DNA from: Acidobacteriota bacterium | GTDB taxonomy: Bacteria; Acidobacteriota; Terriglobia; UBA7540 | Length of the DNA stretch: 6,681 bases | Direction: 5' to 3' | NCBI GenBank assembly: GCA_021789565.1 | Contig: JAJYJL010000464.1 | Span: forward strand, 1 to 6,681 | In this document: piece by piece, positions 1 through 4,857 of the stretch | Layout of the letters: every line of letters starts with the position of its first letter | How positions within the stretch are numbered: the stretch's first letter is position 1 | Translations under genes and position numbers: made by a program | Notes under the pieces: model-generated | Seen by the model: the letters and a program-made list of their open reading frames with translations, nothing else | Databases searched by the model: none | Told to the model about the DNA's origin: nothing

Positions 1-594
1 CGGCGACGCGCCGAAATCCGTGTCCACGCTGCCCGGCATGATGTAACTGACGCGAATGCCGTCGTGCCGCACGTCCTGCATCAGGGCTTCGCTGAAGCCG
101 TTCAGCCCGAACTTGGAGGCATTATAAGCGCTGCCGCCTGCGAACGGGTTCACGCCCGCCAGGCTCGAGATGTTGAAGATGTAACCGCCGCCGCGCTTGC
201 GCATCAGCGGAATGGCTTCCCGGCAGCAGTAAAATACTCCGGAAAGGTTCGTTTCGATAGTTTCATCCCACTCTTCGGGCGTCAACTGGTCCACAGGTTT
301 GAAATAGCCCAATCCGGCGTTGTTAACAAGGATATCAATGCCTCCGAATTTTTCTGCTGCACCTTGCACCAGTTTGCGGCAGTCCTCATAGCGGCGCATG
401 TCCGCGGACATGCCGTCCACGTTGCCCGCGGACTGCTTCCCGAGCGCCTCCAGCGCCGATTTCAAGTGATTCGCGTTTCGCCCGCAGATAAAAACCTTTG
501 CGCCCTCGGCCAGCAGCCGCTGCGCGATGCTGAATCCGATGCCGCGCGTACCGCCCGTCACGATTGCCACTTTGCCCCGAAGATCCTCCGCCAT
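1..594 (-). CDS. Short-chain dehydrogenase/reductase (SDR), C-terminus cut off by window edge
   Basis: NAD(P)-dependent oxidoreductase of the classical SDR family, probably cytosolic; the substrate cannot be read from sequence. The 198 visible residues start with the Rossmann nucleotide-binding motif TGGTRGIG (residues 13-20), followed by CGR (37-39), whose basic residue at the end of the second strand suggests NADP(H) preference. NNAG lies at 91-94, the catalytic Asn at N116, the catalytic Ser at S144, and Y157-N-A-S-K161 completes the tetrad; the Ser-Tyr spacing of 13 is canonical. The post-catalytic PGSVDTDF segment (187-194) is also present. Classical SDRs are about 250 aa, so roughly 50 residues are missing beyond the left edge. 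The ATG at 594 is preceded by a perfect AGGAGG (600-605, minus strand) at 5-nt spacing. The gene is separated from its upstream neighbour by 438 bp and probably has its own promoter. Family assignment is secure; the reaction is unknown. Confidence 0.95.
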   Translation of the reverse strand, partial: MAEDLRGKVAIVTGGTRGIGFSIAQRLLAEGAKVFICGRNANHLKSALEALGKQSAGNVDGMSADMRRYEDCRKLVQGAAEKFGGIDILVNNAGLGYFKPVDQLTPEEWDETIETNLSGVFYCCREAIPLMRKRGGGYIFNISSLAGVNPFAGGSAYNASKFGLNGFSEALMQDVRHDGIRVSYIMPGSVDTDFGASP

Positions 595-704
595 TCCCGC
601 CTCCTGCTTTTTCATTCCATCATAACACCGGCGTCAGCGATTTCGGTCAGCAGGCCGCTGGCGCAGCCTGAAGCGGAATGGTATATCTCTGCCGGCGTCT
701 CGCC

Positions 705-743
705 AAAAAAGACGATCGACTAGGTTTCGCGCAGCAGCGTCTT
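705..743 (-). terminator. Terminator-like hairpin plus T6 tract
   Basis: On the minus strand AAGACG (738-743) can pair with CGTCTT (709-714) across a 23-nt loop, and the run of six T at 705-710 follows, partly shared with the stem. The structure spans the TAG stop of the short open frame at 720-851, as expected for the 3' end of a transcript. The loop is long for an intrinsic terminator and the stem is only four G/C-containing pairs plus two A-T, so the call is tentative. Confidence 0.3.
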
Positions 744-851
744 AACTGAATGCGGGGCTAACTGATGGACGAAGAAATTGCCCTTCACCGAGCGCGTCTG
801 TGCAGGGCCTGGCTTCACGATATCAGGCTGGCTATGCGTCGGGCCTCGATA
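720..851 (-). pseudogene. Possible 3' remnant of a glycoside-hydrolase-like gene
   Basis: An open frame of 43 codons runs from a TAG just upstream of 851 to a TAG at 720-722. Its peptide reads like a real protein end: HSQPDIVKPGPAQ, then a charged linker, then FFVHQLAPHSVKTLL and RET before the stop. The pattern of Pro-x-x-Val-x-Pro followed by a final strand ending in a 'lap-x-Ser-val' motif resembles the C-terminal beta-sandwich of alpha-L-arabinofuranosidases (GH51) and related glycosidases. A neighbouring frame just upstream contains AVLTTHSAES, which would suit the preceding strand of such a domain if a frameshift had occurred. There is no ribosome binding site before the GTG at 818, so a functional 32-aa protein is unlikely. 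The family resemblance is from memory of the pattern and is weak. Confidence 0.25.
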
Positions 852-877
852 CTACTTTCCGCGGAATGGGTTGTCAA
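849..877 (-). promoter_or_regulatory. Sigma70-like promoter with a palindrome in its spacer
   Basis: On the minus strand a perfect -35 box TTGACA (872-877) is followed after exactly 17 bp by TAGTAT (849-854), which matches four of six positions of the -10 consensus. The expected start of transcription is near 842. The spacer contains the perfect 10-bp palindrome TTCCGCGGAA (858-867), well placed to be a repressor or regulator site. The next annotated gene is the SDR, whose start lies about 248 nt downstream, so this promoter would either give a long leader or serve a short transcript ending at the terminator-like hairpin at 705-743. It is the best promoter match I noticed in the window, but it has not been scored against background. 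Confidence 0.45.
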
Positions 878-1032
878 TACAGCAGGTAGAAGAGATTTGA
901 AGCACGCTCAGCGGCTCACGATGGCTTTGTGGCGCCTGCTAAGTCAGGCTCGCCGCAGGGCGCGCGGATATACACATGGGGAGAAAGTTATTGCAGTTTG
1001 GCGGCAGAGAATTTCTGAAGATACCTGCCGGC

Positions 1033-1722
1033 CTAATCGCAACTCTGGCAGACGAAGGGTACTGGGGTTCCCTTCGATTCGGTGGCATTGGCCAGCTTCC
1101 CAGGCGAGGTAAGCACAAACACCAACTCGGTACCGGGCTGGAGCACGACATCCTTGTGGTGCTTGGCCAGCGTGTGGATCAGTCCTGCCACTGCTCCGAT
1201 GCCCGCGCCGTAAAGGGCTCCCGTGCCACCGGCCGCTATGGCGCCAACTCCGGCCCCCGCGGCGGCTCCGATGCCGGCCTCTTTGGCGGCCTGAGTTTTG
1301 CTTTTTCCCCGGCCTGCGATGGTCCCTTCACTGCCATTCACCTTGACGGAAGACCCTGTGTCATCAGTGAGCTGGCCGGAGAAAGTGTATTCATGGCCGT
1401 CCTTCATCACGATCGAGTCGGCCACCAGGCGCATTTCAGCCTTGCCCTTCACGCGGCCGGGCGGTTTGACGAACGTGACGTGCCCGCGCAACGTGCTGCC
1501 AGCGGGGACGACTTCAATACCCTCGGCGAAGATCGGGTCCTGGACCTGCGCCGTGAAAAGATCGCCAGCCTTGTCTGCGGATGAACTCAGGGTGGAAATC
1601 AACGTCACACTCAGCCGGGTCCCGACCGCGAGTTCGGCCTTTGGCAAATTGGATGCGCTCAGCAGCGCCGGCGCAAAGAGCACCAGCAGCAGACCCGCCA
1701 TTCCATTCTTCATATGAGTCAT
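1033..1722 (-). CDS. Secreted glycine-zipper protein of unknown function
   Basis: I do not recognise a named gene. The 229-residue product begins with a signal peptide (hydrophobic core about residues 8-21, likely cleavage near LLSA-S at 23/24). Residues 30-130 are a beta-rich region, with 'LAVGTRLSVTL' near the start and 'VVPAGSTLRGHV' at 71-82, recalling secreted proteins that carry a TrbI/VirB10-like beta domain. A classic glycine zipper follows at about 149-181 (AGIGAAAGAGVGAIAAGG then ALYGAGIGAVAG), consistent with a membrane-inserting hairpin. The tail 'VVLQPGTELVFVL' (192-204) is another beta segment, and the protein ends in a CQSC motif containing its only two cysteines (225, 228). 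Proteins of this layout are common in Acidobacteriota, and envelope location is inferred. I chose the ATG at 1722 because GGGAGG (1727-1732) lies 4 nt upstream; an in-frame ATG at 1752 would add ten residues and has no comparable site. Confidence 0.8.
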   Translation of the reverse strand: MTHMKNGMAGLLLVLFAPALLSASNLPKAELAVGTRLSVTLISTLSSSADKAGDLFTAQVQDPIFAEGIEVVPAGSTLRGHVTFVKPPGRVKGKAEMRLVADSIVMKDGHEYTFSGQLTDDTGSSVKVNGSEGTIAGRGKSKTQAAKEAGIGAAAGAGVGAIAAGGTGALYGAGIGAVAGLIHTLAKHHKDVVLQPGTELVFVLTSPGKLANATESKGTPVPFVCQSCD

Positions 1723-1775
1723 GTTGCCTCCCATCATGCCGCCCGCGGGCAATCGGACCCTTGCTGTTAGATTAC

Positions 1776-1798
1776 CAGACCGACGCCGGTGTTGTCTG
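1776..1798. other. Inverted repeat between the CmcI-like and glycine-zipper genes
   Basis: CAGAC (1776-1780) and GTCTG (1794-1798) are perfectly complementary. A further three pairs form inside if one C is bulged, leaving a GCCGGT loop. It lies 27 bp beyond the stop of the CmcI-like gene and could end that transcript, but no T-tract follows on either strand. Confidence 0.25.
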
Positions 1799-1824
1799 AT
1801 GCTTCCAGCGGGCGTTGCGGAATT

Positions 1825-2574
1825 TCAGCGGACCCTTTTCAGGAACCCCATGGGGTGGTTCGTAAAGATGTACCGCTCACAGTTCGTGTCGGGCTCGAAG
1901 TTGGGATTTTCCTTCAGAAATTCCTGGATCGCGTCAAAGGGGCCGTCGGCGAATCCTCCCACGCCTTCAAGCGGCGAGAAGAGGTCGTAGATGCCATCTT
2001 CCACGACAAAATAGCTCCCCACTGGAACCAGCGGTGAATACCTTCGCAGGTCGCTCAGCACGTTCTCTTTGTAGTGCGAGGAATCATGCGAAACCATCAC
2101 CTTCTTGCCGCGGCACAATTCCAGGATTTCCCGCTCGACCTCCGGTGCACTGCTGTCGCCGGTGATCGCATGAATCCTGGGATGCTGCACGTCGTAGTTG
2201 CTGCGGTCGATATCTACCGAAATCACCATGCCTTTGCCGATCAGATCCAGAAGATTAGCAAAGTACAGCGTGCTGCCGCCGTAACTGCTGCCGATCTCCA
2301 GGATGACCTCGGGCTGAACGGTATAAATCAGCTCCTGATAGATCCAGGTATCGAGCGGGTTCTTGATGATTCGGACTCCCATCCATCGTGGTTCCTGGTA
2401 CACGATCTCCCGTTCGTGATTCAGGAACCATTCCTTCAGCGTCATTTCGAACAGTTTCCGATAATGGCCTCGAGTGGGTACGCTGCCCCGGAACAGATGC
2501 CAAAAGAAATACACCGGATGCCGGAAAAACAGCTGCAGGCCTCTCAAAAGCCTGCCGTGATTCTGCTGGTTCAT
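1825..2574 (-). CDS. CmcI-type (cephalosporin hydroxylase family) SAM-dependent enzyme
   Basis: A 249-aa protein of the family named after Streptomyces CmcI, part of the cephamycin 7-methoxylation system. Members adopt a class I methyltransferase fold with a bound metal and are widespread in surface-polysaccharide and secondary-metabolite loci. Visible hallmarks are an N-terminal family motif 'TRGHYRKLFE', the 'RWMGVRIIKNPLDTWIYQE' block (63-81), the SAM-binding loop LEIGSSYGGS (92-101), the ribose-binding acidic residue D121 in SVDID, D164 in HDSSH, and E192-D193 in FVVEDG, the last three matching the expected metal-site positions. The C-terminus ends with the family-typical GFLKR. Length is normal (CmcI about 236 aa). 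The start is uncertain: GTG GTG ATG run in frame at 2580, 2577 and 2574, with only AGGTGG overlapping them and AAGGA 16 nt before the first GTG. The in vivo substrate is unknown, and antibiotic biosynthesis is unlikely since no biosynthetic neighbours are visible. Methyltransferase activity is more probable than hydroxylation. Confidence 0.9.
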   Translation of the reverse strand: MNQQNHGRLLRGLQLFFRHPVYFFWHLFRGSVPTRGHYRKLFEMTLKEWFLNHEREIVYQEPRWMGVRIIKNPLDTWIYQELIYTVQPEVILEIGSSYGGSTLYFANLLDLIGKGMVISVDIDRSNYDVQHPRIHAITGDSSAPEVEREILELCRGKKVMVSHDSSHYKENVLSDLRRYSPLVPVGSYFVVEDGIYDLFSPLEGVGGFADGPFDAIQEFLKENPNFEPDTNCERYIFTNHPMGFLKRVR

Positions 2575-2708
2575 CACCACCTGCGATTCTACATTTTCCT
2601 TCGCCTATTCTATCCCACCCTGCAAAGGAACGTTGTGCGACGCTGGTTTGATCCCGGGTTTGTGGGTGACGTTCCGGATTCCTCTACGGGCTTCCCGCCG
2701 GGCCGCAA

Positions 2709-2724
2709 AGGCCTTCAGAGGCCT
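2709..2724. repeat. AGGCCT-TCAG-AGGCCT inverted repeat
   Basis: Two copies of the self-complementary hexamer AGGCCT are separated by TCAG, so either strand can form a 6-bp stem with a 4-nt loop. There is no adjacent T-tract and no gene end nearby, so a terminator role is not supported. Confidence 0.3.
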
Positions 2725-2825
2725 ATCTTCTCAAGAACCCGCAGCTCCCACTGAACAAGCAGCGGGAGACGAAGCCCAAAGGTGTCCGGATTGCTGGCAA
2801 CCGCCGAGAAACCCTTCGACTTCAA

Positions 2826-2855
2826 AGTATCAACCTTCAAGTTTTCCCGCGTCAA
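2826..2855 (-). promoter_or_regulatory. Candidate promoter for the CmcI-like gene
   Basis: TTGACG (2850-2855, five of six consensus bases) and GATACT (2826-2831, four of six) are separated by 18 bp on the minus strand. Transcription would begin near 2818 and give a leader of about 240 nt before the CmcI-like start. No other pair of comparable quality was seen closer to that gene. Confidence 0.25.
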
Positions 2856-3142
2856 ACAGGTTACACGACAGCTCTTATTCCCTTGTCTGGTCAGGGCTTT
2901 TTCCTTCCTCCTAAACGAGCATTTGAGGTTAATAATCGAGCAACGAACGCGAGGGGGGTAGGTTTTTCCCTTAGAACATTTGAATACATCGGCAATGGAT
3001 TACCGGATCATGCGGGGGCCAACTTAGCCGATGGACCCGTCAGTCCCCTGCTGGGCAGTAACATTCAGATCACGCTAAAGATGCAGTAGCGGTGAGAGCA
3101 AAGCCGGGTTTTGAGAGGATTCCTATCGGGGGGTCGGCGTCA

Positions 3143-3167
3143 TTGGGAAGACTCCTTGGGAAGGCTC
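3143..3167. repeat. Imperfect tandem direct repeat, 12 bp units
   Basis: TTGGGAAGACTC (3143-3154) and TTGGGAAGGCTC (3156-3167) differ at one position and are separated by a single C, giving a 13-bp period. Two adjacent same-face sites could bind a protein, but the copy number is only two and the function is unknown. Confidence 0.4.
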
Positions 3168-3199
3168 AGACCGTCCCGTACCCGCCTCCTCTTCAACCG

Positions 3200-3223
3200 G
3201 AGACGCCCAGGTCGGGGTGTCTC
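3200..3223 (-). terminator. Stem-loop after the SGNH hydrolase gene, without T-tract
   Basis: GAGAC and GTCTC pair, and after one mismatch CCC pairs with GGG, closing a 6-nt loop. The element begins 10 bp past the stop codon of the SGNH gene, where a transcript end is expected. The sequence that follows on the minus strand is not T-rich, so it may be a stability element or a factor-dependent terminator rather than an intrinsic one. Confidence 0.35.
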
Positions 3224-3233
3224 TACCCTGTTC

Positions 3234-3944
3234 TTACTTGCCCAGGACTTTTAGGATAGAGGCTGATACGTCGTGGGCTTCAGCTGCGCGGCCCTCGGGG
3301 TTGGGATGTGTGCCATCGGCGCCCAGGTAATACTCGGGGTGGTGCAGGACGGCAGAGTAGAGATCGTCAATGGGAATGCCAGCTTTGCGGACGTAATCAG
3401 CAGCGATCTTGTTGCGGACAACCACGCGTTGGGTAAAGGGAGCAAATTCGGACATGTCTTTTCCCGTGCGCACGGGCGTGGTGCTAGTCCAGATCAGCTT
3501 CGCGCCATGCGCGTTGGCCTGGATGGTCTTTACGAATTGCGGAAAGTGGCGGGCGTACTCCTCTTCGGTATAGTCCTTACCGTGCAAGCCGTTGTTGAAG
3601 TGAATCAAGTCAAAGCTGTAGTTCTTCAAAACGAGAGCAATCTGCTGAGGAAGCATAGGATCGCCCACCGAAAGTGACGAAGTGACGTAACCGACATACG
3701 CCTTGCCCTTCAGGTCCGTAGCCACGTCTTCGTAATACGCCTGCGTGATCGAATCGCCGAGTAGCAGCACATGCGGCAGGTCCTTCTTATTCACATTGGG
3801 CAGCCAGAGACGGATCCACTCGATGGGCTCGCGCGCAACGTGTCGTCCTGCGGGTGCGATAACCGTCTGCGCTCTTAACATCGCCGACACAACCGGCAAA
3901 GCAGCAATAGCAACCAGCATTGGGAAGAGGCGATGGAATCTCAT
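3234..3944 (-). CDS. Exported SGNH/GDSL-family hydrolase
   Basis: A serine esterase or acylhydrolase of the SGNH superfamily, predicted to be exported. The 236-aa product has a signal peptide (MRFHR, hydrophobic core 6-21, then AMLRAQ), so mature protein starts near residue 26. Catalytic blocks are in order: GDSIT (63-67) with nucleophile S65; SLSVGDP (90-96) with oxyanion Gly G94; FNNGLHG (116-122) with oxyanion Asn N118; and DGTHPNPEG (210-218) with D210 and H213 completing the triad. The FNNGLHG variant of block III in place of GxND marks a subgroup often seen in environmental bacteria. Length fits a single-domain enzyme. The ATG at 3944 is preferred over an ATG at 4025 because AGGGA lies 6 nt upstream and it exposes the signal peptide at the N-terminus. 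The preceding gene ends 131 bp upstream behind strong hairpins, so the gene is probably transcribed separately. Substrate is unknown; removal of acyl groups from polysaccharide is a reasonable guess. Confidence 0.9.
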   Translation of the reverse strand: MRFHRLFPMLVAIAALPVVSAMLRAQTVIAPAGRHVAREPIEWIRLWLPNVNKKDLPHVLLLGDSITQAYYEDVATDLKGKAYVGYVTSSLSVGDPMLPQQIALVLKNYSFDLIHFNNGLHGKDYTEEEYARHFPQFVKTIQANAHGAKLIWTSTTPVRTGKDMSEFAPFTQRVVVRNKIAADYVRKAGIPIDDLYSAVLHHPEYYLGADGTHPNPEGRAAEAHDVSASILKVLGK

Positions 3945-3983
3945 GCTCGGTCCCTTTTTCCATTCCAGATACAAGATATATTC

Positions 3984-4004
3984 CGCCGATGCTTGCATCC
4001 GGCG
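3984..4004. other. Inverted repeat upstream of the SGNH hydrolase gene
   Basis: CGCC-GATG pairs with CATC-(C)-GGCG, an eight-pair stem with one bulged base and a 4-nt loop. It sits about 40 bp upstream of the SGNH start codon. An AT-rich GAATATATCTTG stretch follows it on the minus strand and could hold the -10 region, so the repeat may be an operator or part of the leader. Confidence 0.3.
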
Positions 4005-4023
4005 TGTTGCGTCTTTGAAGCGC

Positions 4024-4041
4024 ATCGGGAGGCCTCCCGAT
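4024..4041. promoter_or_regulatory. Perfect 18-bp palindrome, possible operator or terminator part
   Basis: ATCGGGAGGCCTCCCGAT is its own reverse complement over all 18 bases. In DNA this is a good dimeric-protein site; in RNA it can form a 7-bp stem with a GGCC loop. It lies between the ElyC-like stop codon and the SGNH gene, 80 bp upstream of the SGNH start. No T-tract follows on the minus strand. Confidence 0.45.
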
Positions 4042-4047
4042 CGTCAT

Positions 4048-4075
4048 GCGGCCAAATCCTAACACAATTGGCCGC
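4048..4075 (-). terminator. 8-bp stem-loop directly after the ElyC-like stop codon
   Basis: GCGGCCAA and TTGGCCGC are perfectly complementary across a 12-nt loop. The stem begins at the base immediately after the TGA stop, exactly where a transcript 3' end or stabilising hairpin is expected. After the hairpin the minus strand reads ATGACGATC, not a T-tract, so intrinsic termination is doubtful. With the palindrome next to it, it forms a tandem stem-loop pair. Confidence 0.45.
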
Positions 4076-4840
4076 TCAAATCTGCCCGAGGAGCTTTTCC
4101 CACGCCATCCCTAGGTATTCGTAGACTGTCCTTTCTGCTTCGTACAGGCCGAAACTGCCGGGAAAAATCCCGTCCGGGACTGCGGTCCCACCGTGTTTTG
4201 CGAGGTAATCCGTAGGGGCTGCGATGGGCTTCATCCCAAGCTTTCTGAAAAGGCCCATGGCGCGCGGCATGTGAGAGGCAGAGGTGACCAAAATGAAAGG
4301 AGTGGCGCCCACTATCGGTTGGATGAACCGGGCTTCCTGTTCGGTGTTGCGTGATTTTTCTTCGAGCATAATTTCCTGCTGGGGGATGCCCAGAGATAAC
4401 GCAACCTCTTCCATCGCCAGCGGAGCGGCGGGCGGACCTCCGGACAAGATAAGCTTGCAGGATTCCACTTTCCGGCAAAGCTGTATCCCATTCACCAACC
4501 GCACGATGGCGTCTTCTGAAAGACGGCTGTCCAGATCAACGCGGGTGTCGGTGGAATAGCCGCTTCCCAGTACAACGACGTAGATGCTGTTCCCTGATTT
4601 TGTCAGTTCCGCAGGCAGAGACGACAAGTCGAGGGGATGGTAGAGCTGTTCGAGCGTATTGAGGAAAGAACTGGACACCCAACTGGTGCCCAGCAACAGG
4701 AGGGCGGCAGTTCCCAAAGTCACAAGAACTCTTCCGGCCCTTTGCCTGCGCGTGAACCACAACAGCACCAGGCCGGCTAACAAAAGTTCGCAAATGACGG
4801 GGACAGGAAAAAACAAACGCGAAATAACCTTTGCGAGCAT
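4076..4840 (-). CDS. ElyC/SanA/YdcF-family (DUF218) inner-membrane protein
   Basis: A 254-aa protein whose layout matches Escherichia coli ElyC: two N-terminal membrane helices (about 9-30 and 37-52) followed by a DUF218 domain. Domain motifs are VVVLGSGY (88-95), a KLILSGGPP turn (129-137), an acidic ME-E (143-145), the EKSRNTEQEA block (161-170) and FILVTSASHMPRAMGLF (182-198), the best conserved stretch of the family. In enterobacteria ElyC affects envelope integrity and lipid-carrier-linked peptidoglycan or polysaccharide metabolism; the biochemical activity of DUF218 proteins is unresolved. The ATG at 4840 lies 17 nt after the TGA of the mutarotase-like gene and has GGAAG at 5-nt spacing; a TTG at 4861 would overlap the neighbour and is less likely. 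Tight spacing predicts co-transcription and perhaps translational coupling. Family is secure, orthology to ElyC itself is likely but not proven. Confidence 0.88.
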   Translation of the reverse strand: MLAKVISRLFFPVPVICELLLAGLVLLWFTRRQRAGRVLVTLGTAALLLLGTSWVSSSFLNTLEQLYHPLDLSSLPAELTKSGNSIYVVVLGSGYSTDTRVDLDSRLSEDAIVRLVNGIQLCRKVESCKLILSGGPPAAPLAMEEVALSLGIPQQEIMLEEKSRNTEQEARFIQPIVGATPFILVTSASHMPRAMGLFRKLGMKPIAAPTDYLAKHGGTAVPDGIFPGSFGLYEAERTVYEYLGMAWEKLLGQI

Positions 4841-4857
4841 TCTTACTTCCAATCTGC

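Larger units (their letters stand above)
595..1032. other. 438-bp intergenic region upstream of the SDR gene
   Basis: No intact gene is recognised here. On the minus strand it contains, in transcription order, a strong sigma70-like promoter (849-877), a short open frame that looks like a C-terminal gene remnant (720-851), and a hairpin followed by a T-tract (705-743). Closer to the SDR start there is a weaker promoter-like pair, TTGGCG (701-706) and TACCAT (678-683) with a 17-bp spacer, four of six matches in each box, which could drive the SDR gene with a leader of roughly 75 nt. Plus-strand frames through this stretch lack ribosome binding sites and look like chance. Confidence 0.5.
2583..3233. 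other. 650-bp intergenic region with repeats and promoter-like sites but no clear gene
   Basis: Open frames on both strands are short and lack ribosome binding sites. Recognisable contents are a 6-bp-stem hairpin built from two AGGCCT palindromes (2709-2724), a promoter-like pair on the minus strand (2826-2855), a plus-strand frame resembling a protein C-terminus (about 2883-3089), an imperfect tandem repeat (3143-3167) and a GAGAC/GTCTC hairpin at the 3' side of the SGNH gene (3200-3223). I found no tRNA, rRNA or riboswitch pattern by eye. The size is large compared with the other gaps, which suggests either decayed genes or a long leader for the CmcI-like gene. Confidence 0.45.

Noticed and set aside
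64..723. Long plus-strand open frame opposite the SDR gene
   Set aside because: It is antisense to a clear SDR with all catalytic motifs, has low-complexity shadow composition and no family motif.
765..1112. Plus-strand frame in the 438-bp gap, 115 codons
   Set aside because: Arg- and Trp-rich with no ribosome binding site and no recognisable motif; its end overlaps the real glycine-zipper gene in antisense.
976..1717. Two overlapping plus-strand frames opposite the glycine-zipper gene
   Set aside because: Both are antisense to a gene with signal peptide and ribosome binding site; their openness follows from the high GC of the opposite strand.
2074..2754. 226-codon plus-strand frame over the CmcI-like gene
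   Set aside because: Antisense shadow of a well-supported enzyme; the part that extends into the gap shows no protein family features.
2880..2902. CCCT ... AGGG followed by C and T5 on the plus strand, terminator-like
   Set aside because: The stem is only four pairs with a 9-nt loop and there is no plus-strand gene upstream for it to terminate.
2633..2914. Plus-strand frame of 93 codons in the large gap
   Set aside because: Composition is Ser/Pro/Arg/Ala-rich without any motif, and there is no ribosome binding site before its start.
3945..4025. 27-residue N-terminal extension of the SGNH hydrolase
   Set aside because: It would bury the signal peptide and has no ribosome binding site, while the internal ATG at 3944 has AGGGA at 6 nt.
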